From Limnocylindrus sp040397235 (GTDB lineage: Bacteria > Chloroflexota > Limnocylindria > Limnocylindrales > Limnocylindraceae), in NCBI GenBank assembly GCA_040397235.1, contig JBBAWH010000003.1:1-64000 (forward strand): 64,000 bases of DNA. Direction: 5' to 3'. Below, in pieces: positions 39,984 to 48,796 of this stretch. Position 1 is the stretch's first letter, and each line of letters begins with the position of its first letter. A program made the translations under genes and the position numbers. Below the pieces are notes generated by a model. It saw only the letters and a program-made list of their open reading frames with translations. It had not been told where the DNA came from and ran no database searches.

Positions 39984-41560
39984 TCCCACTCAATCGTGGC
40001 GGGTGGCTTTGAGGTGACGTCATACACGACACGCGTCACGCCCGGCACTTCATTCACGATACGCGCCGAGATGCGCTCAATCAGGTCGTATGGCAGCCGT
40101 GCCCAATCGGCGGTCATTCCGTCTTCACTGGTCACCGCGCGTAGCGCGAGCACATTGCCGTAGGTGCGCCCATCGCCCATCACGCCAACTGAGCGCATAG
40201 GCGTGAGCACGGCGAATGACTGCCAGATGCTGCGATAGAGCCCCGCCTTCTTGATCTCGTCGACCACGATCCAATCCGCCTCACGCAGTGTGTCGAGTCG
40301 CTCCTTCGTCACGTCGCCAAGGATGCGAATCGCAAGTCCAGGACCTGGGAACGGCTGTCGCAGAACAACAGACTCAGGGAGGCCGAGCTCAAGGCCAACC
40401 GCGCGCACCTCATCCTTGAAGAGGGACCGCAACGGCTCGACCAGTTTGAACTTCAAGTCATCTGGAAGGCCGCCCACATTGTGGTGCGTCTTGATCTTCT
40501 GCGCGGCCTTCGTCTCTTTCGACGTTGACTCAATCACATCTGGGTAGAGGGTCCCCTGTGCCAAGAACTTGAAGTCGCCGAGCTTCGTGGACTCCTCCTC
40601 AAAGACGCGAATGAATTCGCGGCCGATGATCTTGCGCTTCTCTTCTGGATCCTGCACACCGCTCATTGCGCTTAGGAAGCGCTCCTCTGCATCAACCATA
40701 TGAATGGTCATGCCGAGCGTGTTGGCGAACACCTCGCGGAGAAGGTCCGACTCGCGCTTGCGCATCAGACCGTGATCAACGTAGACGCAGACGAGGCGAT
40801 CACCGATCGCGCGATGGATTAGTGCTGCGGCTACGGCGGAGTCGACCCCGCCCGAGAGGGCACAGAGGACGCGATCGGTGGGGCCCACCTGTGCGGCAAT
40901 CGCAGCGATGGCGTCCTCAGCAACGCGCCCAGGGGTCCAGTTTGCCGGCGCCTCGGCAATGTCGTAGACGAAGTTGCGCAGCAGGCGCTTGCCGCCAGGG
41001 GTGTGCACCACCTCGGGATGGAATTGAATCCCCCAGAGATTTCGCGTGACGTCGGCAAGGGCTGCAAACGGGGTGGAGTCGGTCTCGGCGATCGGCGCGA
41101 AGCCTGCCGGTGCCTTCGTAATGGAGTCGCCGTGGCTCATCCAGACGCGGGCGCTCCCACCATCGCCCGCAACGCCAGCCAGCAGCAGATTCGACTGGTC
41201 GCCGATGCGAATGTCGGCGGGGCCATATTCGCGATGTGCTGAAGGACCAACCTCACCGCCGAGCTGCTGCGCCATCAGCTGCACGCCGTAGCAGATGCCC
41301 AAGATCGGCAGGCCGCTATCCCAGAGGGCGGGATCTGGCTTTGGGCCATCGGCGTCGTACACGGAGCTCGGGCTGCCGCTCAAGATGATGCCGGCGGGCT
41401 TGCGCGCCACGATCTCGCTCAGTGGGGTATCGAAGGCGATCAGCTCCGAGTGCACGCTCAGCTCGCGCACGCGACGCGCAATCAGCTGCGCGAACTGGCT
41501 ACCAAAGTCGAGGACGAGGATGCCCCCCTGCGTTGGGGTCACGGCGCCGTTAGCGCCCAC
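39980..41560 (-). CDS. guaA: GMP synthase (glutamine-hydrolysing)
   Basis: This 526-residue enzyme makes GMP from XMP, ATP and glutamine. The N-terminal class I amidotransferase domain has its catalytic cysteine in LGICYGVQL and histidine and glutamate in GIQFHPEVVHT. The ATP-pyrophosphatase domain has the P-loop LSGGVDSAVAAALIH near residue 235. The C-terminal dimerisation domain ends with the family's DVTSKPPATIEWE. The GTG start overlaps the end of guaB3 by 11 nt. The operon places the last two steps of GMP synthesis side by side. Confidence 0.97.
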   Translation of the reverse strand: MGANGAVTPTQGGILVLDFGSQFAQLIARRVRELSVHSELIAFDTPLSEIVARKPAGIILSGSPSSVYDADGPKPDPALWDSGLPILGICYGVQLMAQQLGGEVGPSAHREYGPADIRIGDQSNLLLAGVAGDGGSARVWMSHGDSITKAPAGFAPIAETDSTPFAALADVTRNLWGIQFHPEVVHTPGGKRLLRNFVYDIAEAPANWTPGRVAEDAIAAIAAQVGPTDRVLCALSGGVDSAVAAALIHRAIGDRLVCVYVDHGLMRKRESDLLREVFANTLGMTIHMVDAEERFLSAMSGVQDPEEKRKIIGREFIRVFEEESTKLGDFKFLAQGTLYPDVIESTSKETKAAQKIKTHHNVGGLPDDLKFKLVEPLRSLFKDEVRAVGLELGLPESVVLRQPFPGPGLAIRILGDVTKERLDTLREADWIVVDEIKKAGLYRSIWQSFAVLTPMRSVGVMGDGRTYGNVLALRAVTSEDGMTADWARLPYDLIERISARIVNEVPGVTRVVYDVTSKPPATIEWE

Positions 41561-42695
41561 GCTGCCAGCTCTTCCCTTCGGTCGCTGCGGCCGGGGCGTA
41601 GATCACCTCAACGTCGCGGAAGCCGCGCACGTTCTGCACGCCAAGTGCCGCTGCCGACTGACGCACCGCGCCCGCGAGGTTCTCGCTGCCGTCAGTGACA
41701 TGCGATGGCCCGTGCAGGATCTGCTTCATGCTCCCGACCGTGCCGACGTTGATACGCGTGCCGCGCGGCAGTGTTGGTGAGGGTGCCGCCATCCCCCAGT
41801 TGAATCCACCGCCCGGAGCCTCGCTGCCACGAGCGAGTGGCGAGCCGATCATCACCGCGTCGGCGCCAACGGCGAGCGCCTTGGCAATCTCGCCGCCCTT
41901 ACGAATGCCGCCATCTGCGACCACGGGCACATAGCGACCAGTCGCAGCGAAGAAGGCGTCGCGTGCGGCGGCAACATCGCTCACGGCGGTCACCTGCGGC
42001 ACGCCGATGCCGAGTACCTCACGAGTGGTGCAGGCGTTCCCTGGCCCCACGCCAACAAATATGGCGGCCGCCCCCTGCTCCATCAGGGCATAGGCAGCTT
42101 CGGCATTGGTGGTGTTGCCGATCGCTACGGGCATTCCGGCACGTTTCACAAACTCCGAAAGCTCAAGTGGCGCGTAGCCCGAGGCGATGTGTCGCGCAGA
42201 GGAGACCTGGCTTTGAATCAGGAGCAGGTCGACATCGGCGCCAATCAGTGCGTCGGCATACTTGCCGACCGCTTGTGGTGTTGCCGCGATCGCAACGGGT
42301 GCACCAGCGGCGCGCATCTCTGCGATGCGGCGGGCGATCAACACGGGGCGAATCGGCGCGGCGTAGAGTTCAGCAAAGGTGGCCTGCACCTTATCGGCGG
42401 TCGCCGCAATGATGGTGGCGTACTGGGCGGCGGGGTCTTCGTAGCGAAACCAGAGTCCTTCAAGATTGATAAAGGCGAGCGAACCGAGCCCGCGAAGTAG
42501 CCCCGCCGTCGTTGGCGATACAACCGCATCCATCGCCGACGCAATAATCGGCTCGGTGAGTGGGATGCCGCAAAAATCTTGCGTTAGGTCGACGTCGGCG
42601 GGATCAATGGTGTCGGTGCCAGGGGCGAGCGAGATGTCGTCGAACCCGAATGCGGGTCGCAGGGTGTCGATCTTGGAGATGAAGGGGCCACTCAT
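41550..42695 (-). CDS. guaB3: GuaB3-family IMP dehydrogenase-related protein
   Basis: This 381-residue TIM-barrel protein is shorter than classical IMPDH (about 490) and lacks the paired CBS domains. It has the IMPDH opening FGFDDISLAPGTD, the catalytic-loop motif GVGPGNACTTREVLG with the active-site cysteine, and ADGGIRKGGEIAKALAVGADAVMIGS, which binds the phosphate. The GuaB3 paralogue of actinobacteria and relatives has this size. Its immediate fusion to guaA expression by an 11-nt overlap supports a role in XMP/GMP supply, possibly as IMPDH or GMP reductase. No full-length guaB is visible in this window. Confidence 0.87.
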   Translation of the reverse strand: MSGPFISKIDTLRPAFGFDDISLAPGTDTIDPADVDLTQDFCGIPLTEPIIASAMDAVVSPTTAGLLRGLGSLAFINLEGLWFRYEDPAAQYATIIAATADKVQATFAELYAAPIRPVLIARRIAEMRAAGAPVAIAATPQAVGKYADALIGADVDLLLIQSQVSSARHIASGYAPLELSEFVKRAGMPVAIGNTTNAEAAYALMEQGAAAIFVGVGPGNACTTREVLGIGVPQVTAVSDVAAARDAFFAATGRYVPVVADGGIRKGGEIAKALAVGADAVMIGSPLARGSEAPGGGFNWGMAAPSPTLPRGTRINVGTVGSMKQILHGPSHVTDGSENLAGAVRQSAAALGVQNVRGFRDVEVIYAPAAATEGKSWQRGR

Positions 42696-43312
42696 CGACG
42701 AAGTGTAGCGAGGCCAACGGCGGAGGCGATCTCATCGGCGAGCTCGCCCTTCGGGCGGCGTGCATCAAAGGAGCGCCAACGCGCAGGCTCCGCGGCGGCC
42801 AGTGCGCGGAAGCCGTCGGCGACACGCGCATGGAAGGCGGCGTCGAACCCCTCTTCGAAGCGCGTGCGCCCATCACCCGACTTGCGGGCGAGCCCCTCCT
42901 CGGCGGGAAGGTCCAAGAGCACGGTGAGGTCTGGGGTCAACCCTGCAGTGGCAAAGCTGATCGCCGCTCGCAGCTCGTCAAGCGGGAGGCCGCTCCCGTA
43001 GCCCTGGTAGGCCAGGGTGGAGTCGGCGAAGCGATCGGCGATGACGGAGGCGCCGCGCGCCAGCGCAGGGCGAATCACCTCAAGAACGAGCTGCGAACGG
43101 GAGGCGTTGAAGAGGAGGGCGTCGGCACGCGGGTTGATCTCAACGCTCCCTCCATCGCCCAGGAGGAGTGCGCGGATCCGCTCTCCGGCCGGTGTGCCGC
43201 CCGGCTCGCGCACGGTCAGCACTTCACGACCCGCGGCGCGGAGCCGCTCGGCTAGGAGGGCGATTTGGGTGGACTTCCCCGATCCGTCTGGCCCCTCAAA
43301 GGTGATGAACAT
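42692..43312 (-). CDS. tmk: Thymidylate kinase
   Basis: This 206-residue enzyme phosphorylates dTMP to dTDP. It shows the P-loop (FEGPDGSGKSTQIALL), the DR(Y/F)-type loop (VIADRFADSTLAYQGYG) that binds the nucleotide, REPGGTPAGERIR and a lid region. Length is standard. Its TGA stop overlaps the guaB3 ATG by 4 nt, and its ATG lies 6 nt after the R3H ATPase gene. Confidence 0.95.
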   Translation of the reverse strand: MFITFEGPDGSGKSTQIALLAERLRAAGREVLTVREPGGTPAGERIRALLLGDGGSVEINPRADALLFNASRSQLVLEVIRPALARGASVIADRFADSTLAYQGYGSGLPLDELRAAISFATAGLTPDLTVLLDLPAEEGLARKSGDGRTRFEEGFDAAFHARVADGFRALAAAEPARWRSFDARRPKGELADEIASAVGLATLRR

Positions 43313-43318
43313 TGCTGC

Positions 43319-45256
43319 TTAGCGACGTCGCCGCGGGGTGCTCGAAGAGCGTCCCTGCGGCTCAAGGCGAACACGTCGATGTGGATCGCGGCCGCGCGAA
43401 CTACTGGTGACGCCGGCGTCGCCAGCGAGCTGGTGTTGCAGTCGACGGATGTAGGCGTTCTGTGGCGCAAGCTCAACGGGATGTTTGGTGCGCGCCACCT
43501 CTTCGATCCCCATCTTGGCCTCACGCATGGCGATCTCGCGCGGGTCGTGTGGCAACTGGTAGATATCAAGGAGCGCGCGCTCCATCTGCTCGGAGGCGTT
43601 GCTCTTGAGCACATGCACCGGAACGCCGCGTCGCTCGGCATCCACAATCGGCGTGCCGCGCTGCTTGAACTCATTGCGGATCGTTACCACCGCGTCGGCC
43701 TCATCGGCGGTTCGCGCAGTAGTTGCTGGGAGCCCGAGTTCGCGAATCGCCGCCTCAAGCTTCTTGCGCGAGATGCCGTGCGCCAAGACGCGAAGCTCAG
43801 GGAGCTGACTCACTTCACGCCCGTCGTCGTCATCAGCGCTCGGTGCCTCATCCCACTCCGCTGGGACCAGCGCGCCGCCGACCGTTCGGCCGATCAGCTC
43901 GCGATCCATCTCAGCGATGGTGGAAGCCATTGACTCATGGCTCCAGCCGCGCTCGGGTCGCCAGCTGCCACCGCCAACGGGATCACCCTCAAATGCACGG
44001 ATCACTGGAGTCGCCGTACCGCCCGGAGTGGTCTCAACGTGTCGCGCCTGTTCGCGGTTTCGCCGCCAGCCGCCCCGCCCCTCATCGCTACGATCACTCC
44101 GATCACTGCGTCGGCCGCGGCGATCATCACCTGGGGTTAGCCCGCCGAATCGGCGTGACTCACCCTGCGCCGTCTGACCAGGTCGAATGCGCGCATGTGA
44201 TCGACGAACGCCACCCTCGTCGCGCCAGCGCTCCTCTGGGGCTACCGCGTCGCCACGCAGCAGCGCATCAACGGTGCCGGCGACATCTTCGTGCACAAGA
44301 ATGTGGTCGCGATCAATGATCTCCACGATCACATCGAAGGTTGGTGGTGCCTTGCGCTCTAGCACGCTCTTCTGCGTTCGGCGTCGGCGTGCCTCGTCGT
44401 CACCGAGGGTGACGCTCTGAATGCCGCCGATCAGGTCAGTGAGCGTTGGGTTCAACATCAGGTTGTCGAGGCTGTTGCCGTGGGCGGTGCCAATCAGCTG
44501 CACGCCGCGCTCGGCGATTGTTCGTGCGGCGATCGCCTCAGCCTCGGTGCCGATTTCGTCGATGACGATCACCTCGGGCATGTGGTTCTCGACCGCCTCA
44601 ATCATGACGAGATGCTGTCGCTCTGGAGCGCTCACCTGCATTCGTCGCGCCTTGCCGATCGCTGGATGCGGAATGTCACCGTCGCCAGCGATCTCGTTCG
44701 AGGTGTCGACCACCACCACGCGCTTGCTGAATTCCGAGGCGAGGACGCGTGCCGCCTCGCGGAGCATGGTGGTCTTACCGACACCCGGTCGCCCCATGAT
44801 CAGAATTGATCGGCCCGCTTCGATATGGTCGCGCAAGATCTCAATGGTGCCGAAGACCGAGCGACCGACACGGCAGGTGAGGCCAACGACTCGATCCGAT
44901 CGATTGCGAATCGCCGAGATGCGGTGCAACGTTCGTTCGATTCCAGCGCGGTTGTCACCACCAAAGTTGCCGATGCGTGCGATGACCCAGTTCAAGTCTT
45001 CGTCGGTGATCTCGCGTTCAAGTAGCGTGACGTCGCCCGATGTGATGCGTGCCTCAGGTTGGCGGCCAAGATCGAGAACAATTTCAAGTAAGCCATCTCG
45101 GCCGGCGGCGAGATTCTCGTGAGTGGCCAGCTCACGAATTGCGGCGACGATCTCCGAAGGGAGACAGGCGAGAAGGAGGTCGAGGTTGTCGACGATCGCC
45201 TCATCTTGGATCCCCTGCGGGGTTGGCTCCTCGTGGGGGTCGCGAGCAAGGCTCAT
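43319..45256 (-). CDS. R3H-domain AAA ATPase (SpoIIIAA/Ycf45-like)
   Basis: This 645-residue protein has a SpoIIIAA-like AAA ATPase domain (about residues 15-320). It contains a degenerate N-terminal helix set (LLACLPSEIVAAIRELA), Walker A (ILIMGRPGVGKTTMLREAA) and Walker B (VIVIDEIGTEAEAIAARTI). The conserved GTAHGNSLDNLMLNPTL stretch matches the family. A disordered Arg/Gly/Asp-rich stretch follows, and an R3H nucleic-acid-binding domain sits at the C-terminus (HPVELAPQNAYIRRLQHQL). The role in non-sporulating bacteria is unknown; nucleic-acid handling is likely. I use the ATG at 45256 because TAAGAT lies 6 nt upstream; the listed TTG at 45262 is inside that spacer. Confidence 0.88.
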   Translation of the reverse strand: MSLARDPHEEPTPQGIQDEAIVDNLDLLLACLPSEIVAAIRELATHENLAAGRDGLLEIVLDLGRQPEARITSGDVTLLEREITDEDLNWVIARIGNFGGDNRAGIERTLHRISAIRNRSDRVVGLTCRVGRSVFGTIEILRDHIEAGRSILIMGRPGVGKTTMLREAARVLASEFSKRVVVVDTSNEIAGDGDIPHPAIGKARRMQVSAPERQHLVMIEAVENHMPEVIVIDEIGTEAEAIAARTIAERGVQLIGTAHGNSLDNLMLNPTLTDLIGGIQSVTLGDDEARRRRTQKSVLERKAPPTFDVIVEIIDRDHILVHEDVAGTVDALLRGDAVAPEERWRDEGGVRRSHARIRPGQTAQGESRRFGGLTPGDDRRGRRSDRSDRSDEGRGGWRRNREQARHVETTPGGTATPVIRAFEGDPVGGGSWRPERGWSHESMASTIAEMDRELIGRTVGGALVPAEWDEAPSADDDDGREVSQLPELRVLAHGISRKKLEAAIRELGLPATTARTADEADAVVTIRNEFKQRGTPIVDAERRGVPVHVLKSNASEQMERALLDIYQLPHDPREIAMREAKMGIEEVARTKHPVELAPQNAYIRRLQHQLAGDAGVTSSSRGRDPHRRVRLEPQGRSSSTPRRRR

Positions 45257-45262
45257 CGGCAA

Positions 45263-45268
45263 ATCTTA
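45263..45268 (-). promoter_or_regulatory. Leaderless-type -10 element (TAAGAT) of the R3H-tmk-guaB3-guaA operon
   Basis: TAAGAT is spaced 6 nt from the ATG at 45256. Confidence 0.5.
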
Positions 45269-45312
45269 GCGTGCGATTCGCGCGCCGTCGCGTCGTGCGT
45301 CTCTTTTGGCCC

Positions 45313-45927
45313 CTAGAGCGCGGCCGCTAACGCCTCGGTAACAAGCCAGCGGTGCACGCCCGTCTCTCCGGTGATCTCGGGGTGGAAGGCGATGCCAAGG
45401 ATCCGCCCCTGGCGCGCCGCCACGATCCGGCCATCCTCTAGCGTCGCGACGGCGCGCGCCGACGGGCCAACCTTCACGATCTCAGGGGCACGAATGAAGA
45501 CAGCCTGAATGGTGCGTGATCGACCGGCGTTGCCGAGGCCCTCCATGACCAGGCTCGTTTCGAAGGACTCGAGTTGGCGCCCAAACGCATTGCGCCGCAC
45601 CTCAACATCAAGAAGGGAGAGCACCGGCTCATCACCATCGGCGATCTTCGTTGCGAGTAGGATCGCTCCCGCACAGGTGCCCAGGATTGGCGCGCCATGC
45701 TTCGCCAACGCTTTGATTGGCTTTACTAGATCCCAGCGATCCAGTAGCTTGCGCATCGCAGTGCTCTCCCCACCAGGGAGGATCAGACCGTCAACATCAT
45801 CGAGATCTGTTGGAAGTCGAACCTCTCGCCCTTCAGCACCAAGTGTCTCCAGCATGCGGAGATGTTCAGCAAAGTCACCCTGCACTGCGAGGACGCCGAT
45901 GATCGGCGGGGTGCGGCGCTTCGCCAC
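45313..45927 (-). CDS. pdxT: Pyridoxal 5'-phosphate synthase glutaminase subunit PdxT
   Basis: This glutaminase of about 204 residues feeds ammonia to PdxS in the DXP-independent vitamin B6 pathway. The catalytic cysteine is in LGTCAGAILLA, with the histidine and glutamate of the triad in GIAFHPEITGE. VQGDFAEHLRMLE and LPGGESTAMRKLL are family stretches. The start is the GTG at 45927, 4 nt after the pdxS stop. Earlier in-frame starts would run into pdxS. Confidence 0.95.
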   Translation of the reverse strand: MAKRRTPPIIGVLAVQGDFAEHLRMLETLGAEGREVRLPTDLDDVDGLILPGGESTAMRKLLDRWDLVKPIKALAKHGAPILGTCAGAILLATKIADGDEPVLSLLDVEVRRNAFGRQLESFETSLVMEGLGNAGRSRTIQAVFIRAPEIVKVGPSARAVATLEDGRIVAARQGRILGIAFHPEITGETGVHRWLVTEALAAAL

Positions 45928-45931
45928 GGTG

Positions 45932-46831
45932 CTACCAGCCGCGATTGGAGAGGCGTTCACTCTCGGGGATGGTGCGCATCTCAATCCCCTTCATTGCTTC
46001 ACCAAGGCCCGCCGAAACTTCGGCAAGGATGGCGGCGTTCTTCCAGTGCGTGGTTGCCTGAACGATTGCGGCCGCAGTCTTCGCCGGGTTCTCCGCCTTG
46101 AAGATGCCGGAGCCAACGAAGACGCCGTCGGCGCCGAGCCACATGGAGAGCGCCGCATCGGCCGGCGTGGCAATGCCGCCCGCAACAAAGTTCACAACAG
46201 GGAGTCGACCCGCCTTGACGGTGAGCTTGACGAGCTCGTAGGGGACGCGCATCTCTTTGGCGGCGGCACGCAAACGCTTCTCGCTCTGTCCCTTGAGTGC
46301 GGCGATCTCTTCGGTAACGGTACGAATGTGGCGCACCGCCTCAACGATGTTGCCAGTTCCCGCCTCGCCCTTGGTGCGCATCATTGCGGCGCCCTCGTTG
46401 ATGCGACGAAGCGCCTCACCGAGATTCTTGCAGCCACAGAGGAACGGCACCTTGAAGCCGTGCTTGTTGAGGTGGTAGCGATCGTCGGCGGGGGTGAGCA
46501 CCTCTGACTCGTCGATGTAGTCCACATCGAGCGCCTCTAGGATGCGCGCCTCGATCTCATGGCCGATACGTGCCTTTGCCATCACTGGGATGGAGACAGC
46601 TGCCTGGATCCCCTTGATCATGTCGGGGTCACTCATGCGGGCAACTCCCCCGTCGCGACGAATGTCAAACGGGACGCGCTCCAGTGCCATAACGGCAACG
46701 GCCCCAGCCTCTTGGGCGATCTTCGCCTCCGCCGGGTTAACGACGTCCATGATCACGCCGCCCTTCAGCATTTGGGCGAGACCGCTCTTCGTGGCCCAGG
46801 TCGACGTCTTGGCGCGCTTCGGTGCCGGCAT
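45932..46831 (-). CDS. pdxS: Pyridoxal 5'-phosphate synthase lyase subunit PdxS
   Basis: This 299-residue TIM-barrel enzyme builds PLP from ribose 5-phosphate (or ribulose 5-phosphate), glyceraldehyde 3-phosphate and ammonia supplied by PdxT. Highly conserved segments include LAQMLKGGVIMDVV, EAGAVAVMALERVP, VMAKARIGHEIEAR with the catalytic lysine, and FVAGGIATPADAALSMWLGA. Length matches the family. A GAGAAT hexamer 6 nt before the ATG may be its -10, but it is a poor match to the TANNNT pattern. Confidence 0.97.
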   Translation of the reverse strand: MPAPKRAKTSTWATKSGLAQMLKGGVIMDVVNPAEAKIAQEAGAVAVMALERVPFDIRRDGGVARMSDPDMIKGIQAAVSIPVMAKARIGHEIEARILEALDVDYIDESEVLTPADDRYHLNKHGFKVPFLCGCKNLGEALRRINEGAAMMRTKGEAGTGNIVEAVRHIRTVTEEIAALKGQSEKRLRAAAKEMRVPYELVKLTVKAGRLPVVNFVAGGIATPADAALSMWLGADGVFVGSGIFKAENPAKTAAAIVQATTHWKNAAILAEVSAGLGEAMKGIEMRTIPESERLSNRGW

Positions 46832-46901
46832 GCCCCTATTCTCGCATATCTCCCCGTCCGCCGTGGGCTAACCGGCGGTGCGAAAGGCGCAGATCCCCTG
46901 C

Positions 46902-46907
46902 TACGAT
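46902..46907 (+). promoter_or_regulatory. -10 element (TACGAT) of the HNH-CCA operon
   Basis: TACGAT ends 9 nt before the ATG at 46917, the same spacing as the polysaccharide-exporter operon at 31051. Confidence 0.4.
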
Positions 46908-46916
46908 CGCGCTCAT

Positions 46917-47450
46917 ATGAACAGTGAAGTTCTCGTTCTGAATCAGGACTACGAACCGCTCAACGTCGCCTCACTGCCGCGCGCCTTCCGACTGGTGCTG
47001 GGTGGCAAGGCCGAGATCCTCGCCGAAGGTGAACCGATCCGCAGCGCATCGCGTAGCTGGACGGCACCCTCTGTGGTGCGACTGCGCCATCGCGTGCGCC
47101 GCCCACGCCCGCGCGCCAAGTTGAGCCGCAAGGAGATCTTTGCGCGCGATGGCCATGCCTGCCAATACTGCGGCCGCACCGGCGTATCTCTGACGATTGA
47201 TCACATCGTGCCGAAGAGCCGCGGCGGCGATACCTGGACGTGGGAGAACCTGGTCACCGCCTGCATGGCGTGCAACCACCGTAAGGGCGACCGCCTCCCC
47301 GAGGCTGCAGGCCTTGCGCTTCGACGCAAACCGTACGAGCCGCGCTGTGACGTATACGCCGTCTTCTTGCCATACCTGCGGCACGACGCTTACTCGGCAT
47401 GGCGCGACTTTCTCTTCATCTCTGATAGCGCGGCGGCCAGCGGCGCGTGA
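46917..47450 (+). CDS. HNH endonuclease-family protein
   Basis: This 177-residue protein has an N-terminal part (SEVLVLNQDYEPLNVASLPRAF) shared by a broad family of small HNH proteins. The HNH core near residue 80 carries two zinc-binding CxxC pairs (CQYC and CMAC) and the catalytic histidine in LTIDHIVPKSRGG, with asparagine in WENLVTAC. All key residues are intact. Its last bases overlap the GTG of the CCA-adding enzyme (GTGA). The family's target is unknown; the coupling to a tRNA enzyme may hint at an RNA role. Confidence 0.88.
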   Translation: MNSEVLVLNQDYEPLNVASLPRAFRLVLGGKAEILAEGEPIRSASRSWTAPSVVRLRHRVRRPRPRAKLSRKEIFARDGHACQYCGRTGVSLTIDHIVPKSRGGDTWTWENLVTACMACNHRKGDRLPEAAGLALRRKPYEPRCDVYAVFLPYLRHDAYSAWRDFLFISDSAAASGA

Positions 47451-48787
47451 CCCCCGCGGCGGCGGTTCGCGCCGCCATCCCTCGCGACGTTGCTGACCTA
47501 CTGCGCGCGCTGCGAGCGGCAGGGTTTGGCGCCTACGTTGTTGGTGGTGCCGTTCGCGATGTGATCGCTGGGAGAGTGCCAGCAGATTGGGATCTTGCCA
47601 CCGAGGCCACACCAGACCAGCTGCGTGCTCTCTTTCCACACGCCACCTATGAGAATCGATTTGGCACCGTTGGGGTTCCAACGATCGACGGAGTGGTGCG
47701 CGAGATCACCACCTTCCGCGCTGATAGCGGTAGCAGTGACGCTCGCCGCCCCGACGAGGTCACCTTCCTCCCACGTATTGAGGGCGATCTGGCTCGCCGA
47801 GACTTCACCATCAACGCGATCGCCTACGGCCTCGCCCCTGGCGCAAGTCGCCGCGCCGATCCAGTTGCTGATGGAGCCATCGTCGACCCACACGGTGGCA
47901 TCGACGATCTGGCCAACGGTGTACTGCGCGCCGTTGGAGATCCGACCGAACGATTCCTTGAAGATACGTTGCGCATGCTTCGCGCGATCCGGTTTGTTGC
48001 ACGGTTCAACTTGTCGTTGGAGACAGGAACCGCCGCAGCGATCAAGCGCGATGCCCCACTCGCTGCGCGCCTCTCTGGTGAGCGCATCGGCGCGGAGATC
48101 GACGGGGTTCTCGCCGCCGAGCGACCAGCACGTGCACTGCAACTCGCTGCAGAGCTCGGCATCCTCGCCGCCATCGCGCCAGCACTTGCCGCCGAATGGA
48201 GCGCCGAGGTTGGCACGCGCGTCGAGGCGGTCGGTGGCGACGCGCTCTCCGATGCGCCAGACCCCCTGGGGCGCATGAGCGAGCTCTTCCTGCCGATCGC
48301 CGATGATGAGGATGTTGCAGCGCTCCTTGAATCCTGGCGCCGGCCGCGTGCAACGGTTGCAGCCATTCAGCAGATTCGCGATCTCGATCGTGCCGTGGCT
48401 GCTGCAGAGAGCGAGGCGGAACGGGGCCATCTTGATGGGGCAGCGCTGCGCATCGTGGCGGCCGCTACCACTGGTGACCCACGAGATGCCGCGCGACAGA
48501 TTCGCCGCCGTGCCGCCGCCGGTCGGGCCAGTCGCGCAGCCACCGCACTCCTCAACGCATGCGTGCAGGGTGATGAGCAGCAGGCTCCCGCCGCAGCGAG
48601 CGACCTCGCCGTCGGGGGCGATCAGCTGATGGCTCACCTCGGTCGCACACCAGGGCCGTGGGTCGCCGCACTCCTTGCGCGACTCGTTGATGACGTCGCC
48701 CATCGTCGCGTGGCGAATGCCGGGAGTGACCTCCTTGCATGGAGCGAACGCATCGTTGCAAGCGAGGGGCGTGACTCCATCGCGTAG
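47447..48787 (+). CDS. cca: CCA tRNA nucleotidyltransferase
   Basis: This 446-residue class II nucleotidyltransferase adds or repairs the 3' CCA of tRNAs. The head domain has YVVGGAVRDVIAGRVP and the catalytic DxD (ADWDLATEATPD), followed by RRDFTINAIAYG and the ERFLEDTLRMLRAIRF region that selects nucleotides. A long helical tail follows. All three tRNAs in this window already encode CCA, so a repair role is plausible. The start is GTG, overlapping the HNH gene by 4 nt. The C-terminal 150 residues are rich in Ala/Arg and diverged. Confidence 0.93.
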   Translation: MTPAAAVRAAIPRDVADLLRALRAAGFGAYVVGGAVRDVIAGRVPADWDLATEATPDQLRALFPHATYENRFGTVGVPTIDGVVREITTFRADSGSSDARRPDEVTFLPRIEGDLARRDFTINAIAYGLAPGASRRADPVADGAIVDPHGGIDDLANGVLRAVGDPTERFLEDTLRMLRAIRFVARFNLSLETGTAAAIKRDAPLAARLSGERIGAEIDGVLAAERPARALQLAAELGILAAIAPALAAEWSAEVGTRVEAVGGDALSDAPDPLGRMSELFLPIADDEDVAALLESWRRPRATVAAIQQIRDLDRAVAAAESEAERGHLDGAALRIVAAATTGDPRDAARQIRRRAAAGRASRAATALLNACVQGDEQQAPAAASDLAVGGDQLMAHLGRTPGPWVAALLARLVDDVAHRRVANAGSDLLAWSERIVASEGRDSIA

Positions 48788-48790
48788 ACT
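48785..48790 (+). promoter_or_regulatory. Leaderless-type -10 element (TAGACT) of galE
   Basis: TAGACT ends 6 nt before the ATG at 48797, overlapping the cca stop codon. Confidence 0.5.
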
Positions 48791-48796
48791 CTCGGT

